Assembly (NCBI GenBank): GCA_027382625.1
Contig: JAJKFJ010021446.1
Span: 62,001 to 126,000 of the forward strand
Length of the DNA: 64,000 bases
Reading direction: 5' to 3'
Source: Tetmemena sp. SeJ-2015
Taxonomy: Eukaryota; Ciliophora; Spirotrichea; Sporadotrichida; Oxytrichidae
Shown here: piece by piece, positions 33,881-46,000 of the stretch
Layout of the letters: the number at the start of each line of letters is the position of its first letter
Position numbering within the stretch: the first letter of the stretch is position 1
Position numbers and translations under genes: made by a program
Notes under the pieces: model-generated
What the model was told of the DNA's origin: nothing
Databases searched by the model: none
Seen by the model: only the letters and a program-made list of their open reading frames with translations

Positions 33881-36072
33881 ATGTCACTTTCTAGAGCTAA
33901 TATGCCTGAGAGGCACGATCACGGCATGTACATGAGGAACATACTATTCGCTTATCACTCAATTTTATAATATATTATAGCTCAAATCAATTTTCTCTTT
34001 CATTAAATCTTATTTTATTTGTAATAAAATTTCTCAAAACCTGCGAAAGATCAAGGCTTTTGTGGATCATACTCATAAGATTTTGAAGGATAGAAGTTCA
34101 ATCGGAGTGGTTAAGAAATAAAAAAGTATATATTTATATCTCTAAGAAAAGCGAGAGCTATATTCGACAATTAGAAAGAAGAACACATGAAGGTGAGGAA
34201 GATTACAAGCCACTAACAGCCAGGTAACAGTTTTCAGCTATGGCAACTCTTAGCATCAATGATTTCGAGATAGAACAGCAAAATTAAAAGATTAAGTTGG
34301 GGAAACAAGTTCGCATGCTTTCCAGGAGAAACAACAGTAGCAAGAGCAACACTCAAAATGGAATCAGCTAAGCTTTCAAAAGCGACTAAGATGAAGAGAA
34401 GATTGAAAACTTCGATAGAAGCTTAATATGTATAAAGCTATTTTCATAGACTAGATTTGATAAAGTATCAGTCTTAGAAACTTGTCCTGCCCTCGTAAAA
34501 TTAGATGAGAAAGTCGATGAGCCTTCTAAAAATAGACTCAGTTTAAAAGTACAAATAAAGGCTTTCTCATATATAGTCATCTGCAGATCTTCAAACTAAT
34601 ATAGATAATTATGATATAGCTCTTTCTATTTATAAACTAGTTAGAAATAATTTTCAGGAGAGCAATAGATATAGAATCAGTCGCACCAAAAATAATTGAA
34701 GATTAGAGAAAATATAGAACTCTTCTAAGCGGATAATGGTGTATACTTAATTATAGTTTTTGATTTCTTAGTTGTGTAAAAGCTTCGAGAATGCTATCTG
34801 GTCAGATAGCAAATTAAAATTCGAAGCTTAGAGCTACTTACTCACCCAATTTGCAGCACAATAAATTCATGTCCACTATAGATGAGGCCTCAAACTGCTC
34901 AAGCATTCAATATAAATAAGCCACATAAGAGAATGGAAAAATAAAAACTTAAAATGCTGGATACTGGTCAGCCACCAACGCAGTTTTGATTACTTATTAT
35001 CTTATTTTCGCAAACAAAGATTTGAACTTGTTATAGTAAAAGTAACTGAACGGTGTACAAAGCTCTTCAGAATAGAACTCTAACTCAGGCACGAATAAAT
35101 ACGATCCCTAGGTATAAAGTATCAGCGGTGGAGGTCATATGGGAACTGGAAATACTAACTCTCCTAAGATTCAAGGTATTAATCAGTCGAATGGGAACAT
35201 CAACCCTCAATAGAACCAGTTCATTAATATTTCACAACAAGAAATCAACATAAATTAAAAAGCTAATCAGTTAAATCTCAAAGGTGTCTATGATATAAAG
35301 ATTAACCATAAGATAGCAGGACCGACACCTTCAACTAAGTTTGCTCAAAACAATATCCAAATGCGCAAGAAGTCCACTACAACTTCATCCATGGGTAACT
35401 CAGCATATGGAGTGAATTCTACTACGGGCTAAAGTGGCCAACTCGGAGGTTTAGCATCTTAAAGATCCAGAATGAGATAGCGATAGACTCATACGCAGAA
35501 TGACAGGCTCAACCAAGAAATAATAAACAGATTTAAGCAACTTAAGGGAGTGAAGGTGTATCTATTTTTTGTGAATACCATAAAAGGGATTCTCCTCTTG
35601 GACAAAAAGCAGATAAAATAGTTCTTCAACAAAGCTATATCTCAGCAGTAACTTTAGCTTCATCTCTAAGCTTAAGAAAGACTCTCTTAGTAGAATGCAG
35701 CAGGAAGTGAAAACTTATCGCAAGCAGGCTAACCTCAAGTCTTGAGCGGTGGTGTCAATACTTCCATTGGAGGTGGAGCGATGAGCTAAAATGGAAATGC
35801 TTAAAATGGCCAAGGAGCTAATCTGTATATGAACAAAAGCAACTTGCAGGGCTTTTACAAAAATTGTCAAGGAGTTTAGGAGCTCCTAAATGCCTTTTTG
35901 GACCACATGTTTAGAGAGAGGCCTAGGATGGACCTAGATCAATACTATATTATTTAAGTGCTATTTTTAAACATTTCTTGAATACAAGCAGTACTTTTTT
36001 GAAGAGCTGGCTACAGAGAATTAACAAGTCATGATGGAGACAGCTTTGAATTACTTAGATAAAATGAACTGA
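33881..36072 (+). CDS. large Q/N-rich protein with helical TPR-like stretches
   Basis: The protein starts MSLSRANMPERHDHGMYMRN and, after removal of 33938-34037 (AAC), continues LRKIKAFVDHTHKILKDRSS. Other IESs are 34112-34142 (TAAGAAA) and 35941-35980 (AATAC). Helical segments such as NIDNYDIALSIYKLVRNNFQ and YWSATNAVLITYYLIFANKD suggest TPR-like repeats. Long Q/N/G/S-rich linkers separate them. The C-terminus reads ELLNAFLDHMFRERPRMDLD, then EELATENQQVMMETALNYLD before TGA 36070-36072. Several further frame changes between 34560 and 34900 and near 35650-35720 indicate IESs I did not resolve. It ends 150 bp before the next, similarly built gene; the two could be related or even one transcription unit. 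Confidence 0.5.
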
Positions 36073-36222
36073 AGAGAATTGAGTGTAGAGAGAGTAAAAA
36101 GATTTAAATCGAAAATTATAACCTTAATATAAATGATATAAGAATTTTAAAGCACTAATAGTTTATCATCGAAATAGAACACAACAGCTAATTTAATTTG
36201 TACTTTAAAAAGTTATTTTTAA

Positions 36223-39200
36223 ATGGATAATTCAAAAGATAAACAAAGTTTAATGCAGTCTCAAAATGCTTAAGCGTAAAGCAAATCTGCCAATCAAGGC
36301 TAACAACTTCAATTTAATTTTTTCAAGAATCTCAGGGATAAAATCTAGGAAATGTTCCCACATCCTATATTAGAGAATTTCAAAGTTAGAAGTATAAATA
36401 GACCATAAATTCTTAACTTTCTAATCCAAACCCTCAATAAACACTAGCCATCAATAACTAGAGATCTTCTTAAATGCAGAAGATTGACAGCCAGCAAACC
36501 TAACCGTTTCAAGATGGTTCTAAACTGAAAAATCTAGAGTCTATGGCTGATAAAATTGCTTAAGCTTAGGACAAAAATTAGGAATTTTAAAATTCTCATA
36601 AGGAAATTAAAAAAGATGGAAAGAGCTTAAATCCAGGAGTGTCAAAGGTATTGTCCCCACAGAATAGCTAGAGTCAACTTTCTCAATCCCAAAACACTTA
36701 AATTAATCTTCTCTAAGCTACAACTGCAACCAGTACAAATCCACTGGGTGGAGGATTGTCCTCTCAAGGTTAATCTTTAAATTCAGCCACAACTGGTGGA
36801 GGCTAACCTACATTTGAAGATAGGAATGACTTTTCGCAGTCTAAGAACTAAAATATTTCGCGTCTATTTTTATAATAGAAGCATCAAGATTCACAGTAAA
36901 GCAGCAGTCCAAACGATAATGATAAATTCTTAAAGGTATTTTCTGAGCTAAACGAGAAAGCAATCGAAAGTATGAACAAGGATGAGCCTGAAACTTCACT
37001 CGAATTTAATATTCACGATATCATTAAAGAGATTTTTTATAATTTCTGAAAAAGGCAGAAGAGTATTTGAAAAAGCTTTAAAAGCAACACCAAAATCAAT
37101 TGAATAAGGAAGGTAAGCCAATTTAAAATTCTTATAAGTTTATATTGAAATGAAAGGTGGGAGAAATACAAGAGATGATTCATCTGCGACAAGATAATCC
37201 TAAAAGCAAGCGCTCTCAAGTCATTCAATTGATCGATCGACAAAGTCTAAGTCTAAGTAAGGCGGGAGCCACTCTAATAACAACACAAGCAATGTATTTA
37301 TTTGAATATTAATGGAAGTTAAGACTCATAGTCAGTCAATTAACTGGGCGAGGCGGATCTTTTCATTGATCCAAACTATATAGCAAGTCTTTACTATAAT
37401 TTAGCTTGCTGCTATCAGCGTTTAGGAATGCTCGAAGAGTGCGTTGACTATTTAGAGCTTGCAACAAAATCCCTAAATAAGAAGATCATACTTCTTGAGG
37501 ATGAAGGAAAATACACTTTTATTCAACAATACCGACCCTAATTCTGTTCATCAGCATTTCCTTATTTATTATCTGTAGATGTAGACTTGAACTTCAATAA
37601 CGATTTATAAAATAAGAGACTGACATAGCAGCAGCAAAACAGAAGACAGTTATCAAATAACTACGGTGGCTATGATTAAAACGCTAACAGCTCTTTTTCA
37701 CAGTAATTTGGAGGCACTGGTTTAAGATAACTTTATCCAGGTAAATCTCCTTCGCTCTCAGCTAAAAAACGATTGTCATCTAATGCCTCCTCAAAAACGA
37801 GAAAGGTAGATTCCAGAGGAGGTAAATCCAGTTCAATCCCAGGCGTTGGTAAGAAAGCTTAAAAAGAAAACAGAGAGAAACTTCTCGCTTCTAAGCTTCA
37901 TAAACTTAGATATCAATGCAAATTTAATCTTCAACTCTGTGCAATTCAAAAACCATCGAACACATTTTACTCCATTTTAATTCTCTCTTAGATAAATCAG
38001 CATAGGGATGCTTTGATTTACGGGCATAAATCAGCAAACCTTTGCCAAAAATTAGTTAAGGAGTCTTAGCTATTATGCAAGCGTTTCATGCACTAAATTC
38101 AGAGGTCTATTAAAAAAGAGTAAGAAAGGCAGACATAACTTGCCAATCACGTCTCTCAATATCATCAGCAAAATTACTAAGACACAAATAGCGGCTATAA
38201 CACTATGGCTCCCTAGACTTAGATTAATTCCCACAGATCAAATTAAAACAATCACACGATGATGACTTAATTGGGAGGGCAAGGAGGAATAACTTTGAAT
38301 GATTCTTCAATTATCAATTTGCTAATGAACTAACAGGACTCAATAAATAGCTAAGAGCTAGTAACGCTCAAACTTTAAATAACAGCAACTACTCAATAAA
38401 AAACGCAAAAAATAGTCTCAGAGCTCATACATCTTTTGGATAAGGTATTTCTATCAATTACATCAAAAGGAGCAATAATAAGCAGTCATCAAGAAGCTCT
38501 TTCAATAGTATGGAGAGAAATAATCAAGCAAATGGGGCAAAAGATGATTAGCTATCTATAGTTGAATAATCGAAAAGATCTCATTCGTCTTAATCAGAGA
38601 AACTTATGAGTAGATAAATAAGAAGCGGTGGAGATAAAATGCATCGGGACAATAATTTCTCCGAAAGATCCGAAGTAGATTCAGTAAGCTCACACTCTAG
38701 CGTTACTAAGCTTCGTATATATAAGAATCCCTTAATTTTGAGATATCTTCTTTAATTTAAACCCTTTGTAAGAGACAGTATGAATGAAAGTTAGTTGAGT
38801 AGATTTAGAGACAACAGTAACGAATCTTTGGAGAGAATACATACTTTTTCATTGAAGAATACTTTCACAAAATTGAAAGGTAGTACAGAAAACCCCTCGT
38901 CATAATCTAAAGGAAATACTATTATATCTGAAATTTATTATGCCATCGATTTAATTTTTAAATGGTTTAAATCAGTAAAAGCTGAAATTTTCCAAGTTTT
39001 TTCCCCTATTCGATATATTACCTATCCCAGTACCTTTTATTATTGATACAATTTTTGCGTGTTTTCAGCTCAGTCTTATCTTTAACATTATTTTAATTGA
39101 GTTTTGTATTAAAAATAGCAACTTTTCGCTTCTATCTATTAAGCTCACGTTATTTTTGAATGTTATAAAAATGATCGTTTTTTACATAATTTGCTTATTC

Positions 39201-42200
39201 TTTAAAGATCATTTTATTTTAAATTGATTTACTTTTATAATGACTTGCCTGACTCAAAGAAGTAGTTATTTGACAGAGAAGAGCTAAAACCAAAAGCTGA
39301 TAAAACAAATTTAAATGAAGATCTTAAGGGCAAGAAGAAGTTATCTTCATCCAGAAAGTCACTCGATTCCTCCCTTAAGAAAGAGAGCACTGATGGATTG
39401 CCTGCAAATGGAGCTAATAAAACTTACTATGTTGAAGAAAGTGTTAAAATTCTCGAGAACATCATAATGCAAGCTGATCTTATATAGTTATTTTTTATTT
39501 ATCCTGTCCTTTCAGAACTAGCATCTAAGGTCAAATTTGCAAAAAATTATTTAAGCTGATTCTTTAATTTAAATAGTTTGAGAAAATTCAAAATATGACA
39601 GCAGCTGAAAGAGATCAAGATCTGCTTGATAAATATGGAGAAGATGAATATGAGGAGCAGAGAAATAAACTAAACATTTCTTTCCATGCAGAGCAAGAAA
39701 TATTATCAATTAATAAATTAATGACATGTAATAAATTAACGAGTTTAAATTCAACACAGATTTTAAGATGTCTGTTCGTAACGTATTGGGACTCAGGCAT
39801 TCAGATGACTGGATATTTAACTTGAATATAGGAAATGTCATGCATTTAAGCTTGATGGGGGCAGAGGAATTAAATGCCAAGCTAGAAAATACGCATGAGC
39901 TTGGTAAAGATACGTCAAAAGTACTAAAATTAATTTAAGATAGCATGCTTGAAAAAATTGTGCTAGTCTGTGTGGCTTATTTTTGCATTGGGACCGAGAT
40001 GAGATTCTTCATAATTTAATATAAGATTTAATATTCTTAATGTCAAAATAGAATAGTCAAATAAGTAAGAAAGACAGTGAAGCTTACCATGCCAAAGCTT
40101 TGCATATCTCAACAATATTTCTTCCTCCTGATTGCCCTCTCGTGACACATATTGTTAACAGCTACATCAAGAACTAAACTTATTAGCTTTTTTTGAATAA
40201 TCTTTACCTCCTTTAGTTATGGTTTATTTGAAAGAGAAGAAGCCAACTGCTTCTAAAAAGACTAAGTCAACTGCAGATCATTCTCACACTTCAACACAAG
40301 CTTAAACTTAGTTACAATAACTTTTGAGACCTAAATCAAGACAATAATAGCTCTTAAATGCTCAATAAAAGACATTCTCTCCCAATACTTCCTCTAAATA
40401 GCAGGCAAGTAGTAAACAGGCTTAAAGACAGCCACAACATGGTTTATATACAGTTCAATAAATCGCAAATCAAGTTCCAAATGACATGCAATCTTTTTAG
40501 GCTATTTAAAGATAGCAACACCAGCAGTAACAGTAAAACACATAAAATTAACAAAGGCAAGATCAATAAGTTTATCAGAACTTAGGCAACTACTAAAACC
40601 CTCACTCTGTCACTACGGAAACTACTATCTTAGCCAACGCAAATATGTAAAGAGTTAATAAATACTATATGATACACTGATTAATTGTTAGCAGAGGAAA
40701 ACAGCATCAGCCATCTTAAATCTTGCAATCAAACCTTATTCATCTACAGTAGCAGTAACAGATATAGCAGAACCATTCACGAACCTCAGGTAGTTTGGGT
40801 ACGATGGGTGGAGCCACTGATTCCTTAGAAGACCCATCTTCAAATCCACATAGTACTGATGCTCGAGCAAATAGAGTCCTAGCCACTCAACTAAATCAAA
40901 ACTAAGCTGTTCCAAGACCTCACACTCAGCAAAATTTCCATGCCATGAATGATAAGCTTAATAGTTTCATTTTAAAAAAAATAGAATGAAGGAAACTTCA
41001 AAGAAATCATGATACAAAAGCAGAACAAGTTTTAGAATTAACCTATCTAAGGCTAGGGAGGACAACCTATTTAGCCTTAAAAGTTGCAGCTGGATAAAGT
41101 CTTCGATTTTTCTGCAAACTAGCACACTCGAGAATTCTCTGGGAACATGACTTCTACAAATGCTTAGTAGAAAAATTTGAAGCTGAACTTATAGCAAACT
41201 TAGCAACTTCAGAATCAAGAATAGATAATGAACTAAAACTTGCTGCTGATGGAGTAATAGTAACTGATAAGGAAGATTGCTAATCCGCCTCATTCTACAA
41301 AGAACTCTAATCAAAGTTAAATTAATCAACAAACTTACTTGAATTAAATACAAAATCATGCCCAATAAACCAAAAACCTTAGAAATAACTAAGATCAGAA
41401 CGCTAACATGTAGAACTTGAGCTATTAGAGATTTATAAATTGCAGGCCTTCACTTGATTAAAATGAAGAGGATGTGATGCTTTAGAACTTTGTGGATATA
41501 GATTTATCAGGAGATATCTCAACACTTTCAGCATTTTATAATAACTTTCATTTTAGCAAATGCAATGACCAGGCTGCAACAATTAAATGAACAGTAACTT
41601 CTTTAGCAGCATCAGTAGCTGAATAATCAAATGTTATAACAACAAATGAAACAGCTTCAAACTTAAAACCAAATGCCTTTAAATAACTATCAAACTTCTC
41701 ATCAACATTCAGCTAATCCGTAGAAGGTCACCAGGCATTAAGTGAAATAACTTTTTAATTTTAGATTCATTGAAATCATAGCTTAACTAGATCTCTAGCA
41801 TTTAAATGACTAACATTGCTCCAAACAATCCTTAGCAAATGTAGGTTCCTGCAAACTATAATCAACTACAAGCATAGGCAGAGTTTTCATAGTTCTCTAA
41901 TTAGCTAAGTCTAAGGCATAATGCAAATGCAAAAACTCCGAGTTCGATGATGACCTAGTAGTTCTAAAATTAGTTTAATCTCAGCAGTGGAGGAAGTGGA
42001 GGTGGCTTGAGTTCAGGGCCTTCTAAAAACTTATTTGTTTTAACTAGGCTGGTTTAGGATAGAATATACAAATAAATGCGTTTAATACAGTTGATGGAAG
42101 CTCAAACGGTGCCTAATACTAGCCAAGAAATGGAAATCAAATACACCTGAGTAATTTACTGAACACAGGCTAGTACGAAATGTTGTCGGGAGGGAATCCG

Positions 42201-42518
42201 TAATTTTCTACCTAAGATGGTTCGAGTGCTTCTCAGTAGTAGTATAATTTAAAAGGCTTGAGAGTTGGATAAGCCAATAGTCAAATGGTGCCACTCTAAT
42301 AGTAGATTCAACCTACCACTTTGCTTAACCCGAAGAATATAAAGTACAATTTCATTTTTATGAGATAAGAAAAAGCTCATAAGTGCAACATTGAATTCAG
42401 GAAGTGCGGCTAGAGCTATCAAGCCAAAGTTGAATATAAGTGGGGGAGCAAATATTACATCTACGCAGAGATTAGCTAAAAGATGAATATTTTGAATGAA
42501 TAAATCTAGTGCTTATGA
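36223..42518 (+). CDS. very large Q/N-rich TPR-like protein
   Basis: The ATG at 36223 (MDNSKDKQSLMQSQNAQAQS) opens a reading that can be followed through many IESs to TGA 42516-42518, more than 1,700 residues. TPR-like helices appear three times: DPNYIASLYYNLACCYQRLG followed by MLEECVDYLELATKSL; INQHRDALIYGHKSANLCQK; and EAYHAKALHISTIFLPPDCP. A conserved-looking stretch reads FKMSVRNVLGLRHSDDWIFN. The rest is extremely rich in Gln and Asn. IESs found: 36376-36407 AATT; 38321-38349 GCTAA; 38934-39233 TTTAT; 40169-40236 AAGAA; 42028-42041 AACT. There are probable ones near 37030, 39480-39517 (CTT), 39553-39592 (AAAAT) and 39706-39739 (AATTAA). More remain unresolved near 37150-37350, 40660-40690, 40970 and 41580-41800. 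I treat it as one gene because each junction continues the same style and frame; a split into two genes is possible. Confidence 0.5.
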
Positions 42519-43041
42519 AATTCTTTTTTAAATCGAAGTGTTATCTTTAATTCTCAATACATTTTAATCTAAAGAGTATCAATTAAAGTGTATTCAAGTT
42601 AATTACCTTTCAAAGATCAAAATCGTCCAAAATATTTAAGTAAGAAGTTAAATTTCTTTTTAAAAATGAGGAATAATTTATTAAATATTATTGTAAATTA
42701 TATTAAAACTTTAATAAAAATTGTAAGTTGTAAAAATAGTTTCTTTAAATCAAAATAGTAATTATCAAAATAATATAGCAACGTGAATAAGTTTAAAAAT
42801 TAGCCTCTCTGGGATTATTTTGTTAAATTAAATTTATTATATAAAATTATTATAGATGGTAGCAACTACTTATAAATTTTCTATTTCAAATTTGAGCTTC
42901 TGTAAAAAAATTATCAATATTATTGAATTGATGAATCTTTGAAATAGATTTGTTTAAAATATTAAATCTAATAAATCTTAAAATATTGCAACTATTAATC
43001 TTGAAAACCATTTATTGATTTAGCTTTTTAATTAGCGTATA
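42519..43041. other. AT-rich intergenic region
   Basis: No coding segment is seen between the large Q-rich gene and the FAHD1 start. Confidence 0.5.
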
Positions 43042-46000
43042 ATGTCACAGTAAGCAGCCTACCTCTTCAATGAGGTTCTATCTAACAAAACCCTCCAGCG
43101 AAAGTGCCTCGGAATTGCTAAGAACTACTTCACTCAAGCAATGAAGAATGATCCCAAGCAAGTCGTACTTCCCAGTACCCTTACATCTTCAGCAAGACTC
43201 TCTCATCGTAAGTTCTAATTCCTCCTCCTTATCATCTTAATAGCTTTTCAAATTTAATAGAGCTAAAGTTTTTGAAGCTTACTGCCAAAGGGATAGAGTT
43301 TTACGATTCCAGCTCACAGCCGCAACGGTGGTGTATTTCATGAAGTTGAATTAGGAGTGATGATGAAGAAGGGAGGAAGACATCACCATAAGCTCTCAGA
43401 GTGGCAGCAGGACATTTATTTATGAAAGTTGAATACCCTTTTTAAATCTTACTGATTTAAATTGCTGGTTACTTCTTGCTGATTGACTACACTGACTTTG
43501 ATGTGACTAAGCAGTCAGTTTAGAATGGACTTCCTTGGTACCTCTCAAAGGCTCAAGATGGATTCTTGTGCCTGAGCGATTTCATTCCTGCTGAAGCAAT
43601 AGATGATCCTCATTAAGTAAATACTTACTATAATTATTCTATTGAGTCCTCTTTTATCTTTTATAAATATTTGTGAGACAGCTTTCAGCTTATATGAGAA
43701 CCTTGCAAACAAAAAAGGAGGAAACCTGCTAGCAAACTTTGGCGACTTAGGCTCTTAATTTGCCCGTGCTCAAACATCCCAAGGAGTGAAACAGAAGGTT
43801 ATTTTTAATTTGAGATTCCTCAATCGCCATTTCCTACAAATTCGGCTACCTAGGTTCAAGCTGGGTAACTTGGGAGCTAAACTTCTTCGTAAAACTCACT
43901 GAGATAGCTAAGTGACATAGACCTGTATAAATTCATAGAGCTACCTTGCTTCAGTTTGCTGAGTGAGGATGTTAGCGCAATAGTAAGAGGTATCAATCTA
44001 GTCAAGCAGGCCAATCATACCTAGATATATAGATGATGAATAATCATTTATAATTCTTGTTAAATGTCTTGTCACAAATTTCTTAGACTCAAAGCAGAGG
44101 CAACTAGAATGCTATTCTTGAGTTGAACAATTTCCCCTCATCATAGTATGGAACTGCCTCACTAAGTCAATCTCCTAATAAGCCCAAGAAAAGTGTAGCT
44201 GCTAGTTTTTCAATGAGAAATACCATCAGATAATCAAATCCAGGTGGCGGCTTATTCACTCTCAACGAAGTTCAAAGCAATACCCAAGGTGGATTTAATA
44301 CAGCAAGGAACAGTCAATTAGAGAAAATAAGAGAGTTATTTTTTATAATATTGTCAGGTTCAAAATTTGGGCAGCTAGACTTTACAATTTGACAACAAGT
44401 AATTATAAGCACAGGCGTAGTAGACATAAGAAGGAAATGAGTTATACCATTCAGTTATCAAGCGCTTTTCTTTCATTATTTTTACTAGTATTTAAATATT
44501 TTCGAGAAATAGAAACCTAACGGGAGTAGCTTAAAATCATTTGACAACCACTCTAAACTATTTAATTTATATTTTTATGATCTAAGTTGCTTAAAAGAAG
44601 GGAGAGAGACATCTGTCGCAAGTTAGACTTTCAAAAATTTAGAAAGAAGAGCGCATACAGCTGCAGGGAAAGGCTAAAGGTAAAAACTAAAGATAGCAAA
44701 TTTCATTCAGTTGGAAGAGCGAAAAGAGGATAAAGATTCTAGCAAGCTTTAAATTCCGCTCGATTATTAAAACACAAGAGATTTAATATATATGATATTA
44801 TTTTATGAGATGAGCAAGATAAAGTAAGGAGAGAGTTATTCTCAGCGCAAGCAAGCAGTCGAAACTAACTAAAACTGTCATCAATTCCTTTCTCTTAGTG
44901 TGCTAAGTCTACTTACACAAAGTATGACAGTCTCTTTGAACTAAAACAAGGCTTAGGAGATGAGTAATTTTCTTCTAACTCTAATGCATTCGCAAAAACT
45001 TTAAAGTATATTTAACTTCAGGATTTGAGACTGTGAGGGCTTTAAGAGAGCAAGCAACTTATTTTTGTAAATAGTTTATTCTATATTTAAGCAAAATTAG
45101 ATGTTGAAGATCATCCAGAAAACATATTTATAATTTAAATCTTTTATCCTAAGTATTGTGCGTGCGACTGGGATATTAAGAAGCCTCAGAAACCAAAGTC
45201 AAACTTAGTCAACAAAAATATTGAGCCAGCTGTTATATAGTAAATAGAGCAGTAGGACCCTTAAGTAGCTAAAAAAGATTTCTTAAAAGCTTTACTTATA
45301 ATTGTTTAAGAGTTCAAAGGAACCAATTACATTCTATCAAGACCCAAAAGCATCAGTTTATTGCAGAGATACAAAGGGGTGCTTCAGTCCTCAGCTTACT
45401 TGGTGTTTAAAACACATCAGATGAAAATTCAAATGACACAAAACCTGATAAGCCAATGTTTAGTTTATTTGCTTTCATATGACTACCAAATCTTAGAATA
45501 ACCAAACTAAACCAAAATCAGGCTAAGGCATAAGATCGCAAAACATCATAGGAGCATCTAATTCAAGAAATCACCAAATTTTAAATTTAATTATCGACAA
45601 ATGGTATAACTTATGCAAAAATTATAATATTACGAAATATATTTTTCATTAATTTTAATTTATCTCATATTAAAATGAAAAATCAGAATTGGTAGATGCC
45701 AGAGAGGGAATCTAAAATTTCTTTATAGGATTTTCAAAAGAAAGTTAAATTTCTGTTCAACTAAGGCACTCCAGATATAATTCTTTTAGCAATTTAACTA
45801 CTCTACGGAGAAGGGACGCTTGGTTGCTTCTTATAAACTATGATTGGGCAAGATTAAAGTTAAATATTTCCTACTATATCATTTTTAGATCCTTAGAGTT
45901 TTGTGATCGAGAAGTGGCCAATGTTTTAAAGGAAGACCTATGATAAACAAGCACAAATCCTTTAAGATATAGCCATTGAAAAGGCAGAAAAAACAGAGAT

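Noticed and set aside
43670..45600. A named family for the nested gene (for example DENN or armadillo type)
   Set aside because: Several frames look protein-like and no motif is decisive. Naming a family would be guesswork.
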